Positions 34,239 to 35,839 of a stretch of 35,839 nt of DNA are shown piece after piece. Below the pieces are notes generated by a model that was not told where the DNA came from, searched no databases, and was given only the letters and a program-made list of their open reading frames with translations. A program made the translations under genes and the position numbers. Numbering within the stretch: position 1 is the stretch's first letter; the number at the start of each line of letters is the position of its first letter. Source of the stretch: an uncultured Clostridium sp. (GTDB lineage: Bacteria > Bacillota > Clostridia > TANB77 > CAG-508); the NCBI GenBank assembly GCA_948470605.1, contig CAOKPI010000017.1, positions 1 through 35,839 of the forward strand. Reading direction: 5' to 3'.

Positions 34239-34935
34239 TCACTGATAGCGAATAGGGTATGCATCTTTTTCTTTATTCCACGTTCCCCAAGACAGTTTAT
34301 TGAATTTCACAGTTATGTTGCCATCATGCTTAGACGGCAAACCTACAGAATTCAACGCGGCCTTGCAAGGGTAAAGAATAATATCACCGTAAGGAGAAAA
34401 ATCATTCGAAAAAGTTTCGTAACAAGAGCTACCTAATCTTTGAATCTGATTTTGAAAATGCCTTCGTATGGAGTTGGGTTCGAAATCATGCTTATCTTGA
34501 TGAAGGCTCACAATGGACTTATTACCAAGTGAACGCAACCCTTCAACGAGAATGGAATGTGTATGTAATCCCAATCGTTTCTCGAACCCGCATTAACATT
34601 GTTATTAGCTCATTCCATTTGTTTCTTGCAGGCTCATAATAATCTAAGAAAGGGAGAAAGGACGGTCTAGATGCAACCATCACATTCTGTAAAAAAGCAA
34701 TTTTCTTTTCAGCTCTCTTAATTTCTTTTTCCAGTTTATCTACATTGTACCATGCTTCTTTGCGACCAAATTGTTTCCAGTCACTTTTGATATATTGAGA
34801 AATTTCGTCGTGACCTTTGTTTCTTGTGTACCAAACAGAATTATATAAGTATAATAGTTTATCAAGCTCATCAAAAAATTCAGGAAATATTTTTTTAAAC
34901 TGTTTCTTCCAATTATTAAATTCATTTACATCCAT
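34239..34935 (-). CDS. Unknown T7SS-locus protein, possible effector, with one frameshift
   Basis: I do not recognise this protein. Frame 1 from ATG 34935 (behind GGAGG) gives 130 residues: a helical, Lys/Glu-rich N-terminal half with several Trp (FNNWKKQFKKIF, SVWYTRNKG, SDWKQFGRKEAW). Skipping one A in the GAAAC near 34584 (- strand reading) joins LMRVRE to RLGLHTHSILVEGLRSLGN and continues to 34239, giving about 231 residues. The C-terminal half (Cys, His and Trp present, ending DAYPIRYQ) has markedly higher GC than its neighbours: I count 28 of 60 in 34321-34380. A helical N-terminus followed by a compositionally foreign C-terminus, next to T7SS genes, is the layout of T7SS effectors. This is inference only. 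No obvious immunity gene is nearby. Confidence 0.55.
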
Positions 34936-35030
34936 AAAAAGTATCCTCCAAAATCCATATCATAATAAAGTTTAAGTTTTTAAACGTTACATATGCTCTA
35001 TTGTAAGTGCTATCCTAAAATTTACAAATA

Positions 35031-35092
35031 CTTTCCTTGCCAACTGTATGTTACAGTTAGCAAAGAAAATATTCATAAAATGAAATATTTTC
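35031..35092. repeat. Two hairpins between the tandem WXG100 gene and the next gene
   Basis: CCTTGCCAACTGTA pairs with TACAGTTAGCAAAG around a 3-base loop, with small mismatches. Next to it AGAAAATATT pairs with AAATATTTTCT. They lie just after the WXG100 stop on the - strand. They may weaken read-through into the downstream genes, as often seen after abundant WXG100 genes. There is no long T tract. Confidence 0.5.
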
Positions 35093-35706
35093 TAATTTAC
35101 AGTATTGTTAGTTTCAGCTCTTTGAATATCTTCTTTTGTTAGATTCATAAGTTGTGTAAAAGATGAATTAATATCTTCAAAAGCTGTTACTATTTGTTTT
35201 TTTAAGCTAGTAAATTTTGTTTTAAAAGCTTCAGATGCCTCACTTTGCCATTTTATTTTTCTATATTCAGCTTCTATGATATCCATTTTAGTTTTCGCAT
35301 TTTTGAAATTTTTAGAAACACTTAATTGTACGGAACTAACTTGCTCTGTTAAAAATTTCATTCCAACATCATTAGAAAGGTTTAAGTTAACAATCTTCTT
35401 TGGAGTTTCTTTTGCTGCTGATGTTACATTTGAACCTCTATCAGCTTGAGCATAATTATTAGCTACTGTTTCCAAAGTGAATGGTATTTCAGTAACAACT
35501 AATGTTAACATCTCGTTTATGTTAGATGTTAGTTTATTAAATTCTTTCACTAAGTCATTATATCTTTTTCCATACCAAGAAATATGCATGTCAGCAACGC
35601 TTTTATAAGCTGTTGTTATTTCATTATTAAGCTCTTTTCCATATTGTCTCATTTGTTTTGCTTGATTAGGAATAGCTTCATAATCTACATTTTGTATTTT
35701 AGCCAT
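35092..35706 (-). CDS. Tandem WXG100 (ESX) family protein
   Basis: WXG100 proteins are small helical-hairpin substrates of type VII secretion. This 204-residue protein seems to hold two in tandem. Unit 1 (about residues 1-90) has the turn WYG in HISWYGKRYNDLVKEFN. Unit 2 (about 110-200) has a W-x-S-x-A-S-E-A-F turn in KWQSEASEAFKTKFTSLKKQ and ends with a charged helix (EDIQRAE). Single WXG100 proteins are about 100 residues, so this looks like a fused pair that could fold as a built-in dimer. ATG 35706 is chosen because AAGGAGGTG is eight bases upstream; an ATG 24 bases earlier lacks a ribosome binding site. It is the first T7SS gene visible. Confidence 0.8.
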   Translation of the reverse strand: MAKIQNVDYEAIPNQAKQMRQYGKELNNEITTAYKSVADMHISWYGKRYNDLVKEFNKLTSNINEMLTLVVTEIPFTLETVANNYAQADRGSNVTSAAKETPKKIVNLNLSNDVGMKFLTEQVSSVQLSVSKNFKNAKTKMDIIEAEYRKIKWQSEASEAFKTKFTSLKKQIVTAFEDINSSFTQLMNLTKEDIQRAETNNTVN

Positions 35707-35839
35707 ATTTTTCACCTCCTTTTTAAACATTAATTACTTTATGTACTATCATTACAAATATAAAGTATCAATAAAACTATAACTTTTAAGTTTCGGTTTT
35801 TTTCTAAAAAATGAAAAAAGTTATCCACAAAATAGAAAA

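Noticed and set aside
403..34935. Programmed ribosomal frameshifting or stop-codon reassignment
   Set aside because: The frameshift sites share no slippery motif or direction, TAA, TAG and TGA all end intact genes nearby, and aspS is among the affected genes. Error or decay is simpler.
28090..35706. Prophage region
   Set aside because: No integrase, capsid, terminase or lysis genes are seen; WXG100, EssC and EsaB define a secretion locus.
1..35839. tRNA genes
   Set aside because: I saw no cloverleaf with a GTTCRA-type T-loop in any intergenic gap.

Overview
The window comes from a low-GC Gram-positive bacterium, most likely a gut-type member of Clostridia (Bacillota). The evidence is the AT-rich codon use, strong AGGAGG ribosome binding sites, TTGACA-17-TATAAT promoters, a Firmicutes L10 leader, GatCAB amidotransferase, a Mn-type pyrophosphatase and an EssC-type (Firmicutes) type VII secretion locus. 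I cannot name the species from the sequence.

Positions 1-9.4 kb are information-processing genes on the + strand. They run from the end of an rRNA operon (5S rRNA and terminator) through a small J-domain-like gene, a flavin reductase-like gene, rpmG-secE-nusG, rplK-rplA, an L10 leader with attenuator, rplJ-rplL, and gatC-gatA-gatB. Unusually, rplL ends in a terminator and is followed by gatC, not rpoB. A broken HAD-phosphatase remnant sits between gatC and gatA. Positions 9.4-11 kb hold a DUF4160/DUF2442 pair, a small membrane protein and rpsT. Positions 11-19.1 kb carry rpiB, a WecA/TagO-type glycosyl-phosphotransferase with a C-terminal rubredoxin domain, a GT4 glycosyltransferase with an aldo/keto reductase, hslO, a Mn-dependent pyrophosphatase, a SpoVB/MurJ-like flippase and HU. 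Positions 19.4-21.7 kb hold an IbrA (DUF3440)/acetyltransferase-like/IbrB (ParB-like) cassette. Positions 21.7-28 kb hold an HD-GYP-type protein (- strand), aspS-TSCPD-mnmA, an orphan OmpR-type response regulator and an Rpn-family nuclease-like gene. Positions 28-35.8 kb are a - strand type VII secretion operon. In transcription order it encodes a tandem WXG100 protein, an unknown possible effector, a WXG100-like protein with a Lys/Ser/Asn repeat tail, EssC split by one in-frame stop, and an EsaB/YukD ubiquitin-like protein. EssA, EssB and EsaA are not in view.

Two themes run through the window. First, the intergenic gaps are full of inverted-repeat elements: REP-like GGGAC/GTCCC palindromes, MITE-like elements with 31-32 bp terminal repeats, a two-copy double hairpin, and a two-copy element with a conserved GGGGACCAACAAG core whose stems covary. 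Second, six genes appear broken by a single-base indel and one by a single stop codon. This may be residual sequencing error or real decay, and it limits any claim about those genes.

The strongest candidates for something undescribed are the WecA-rubredoxin fusion, the T7SS operon with its repeat-tailed protein and higher-GC possible effector, and the GGGGACCAACAAG element.
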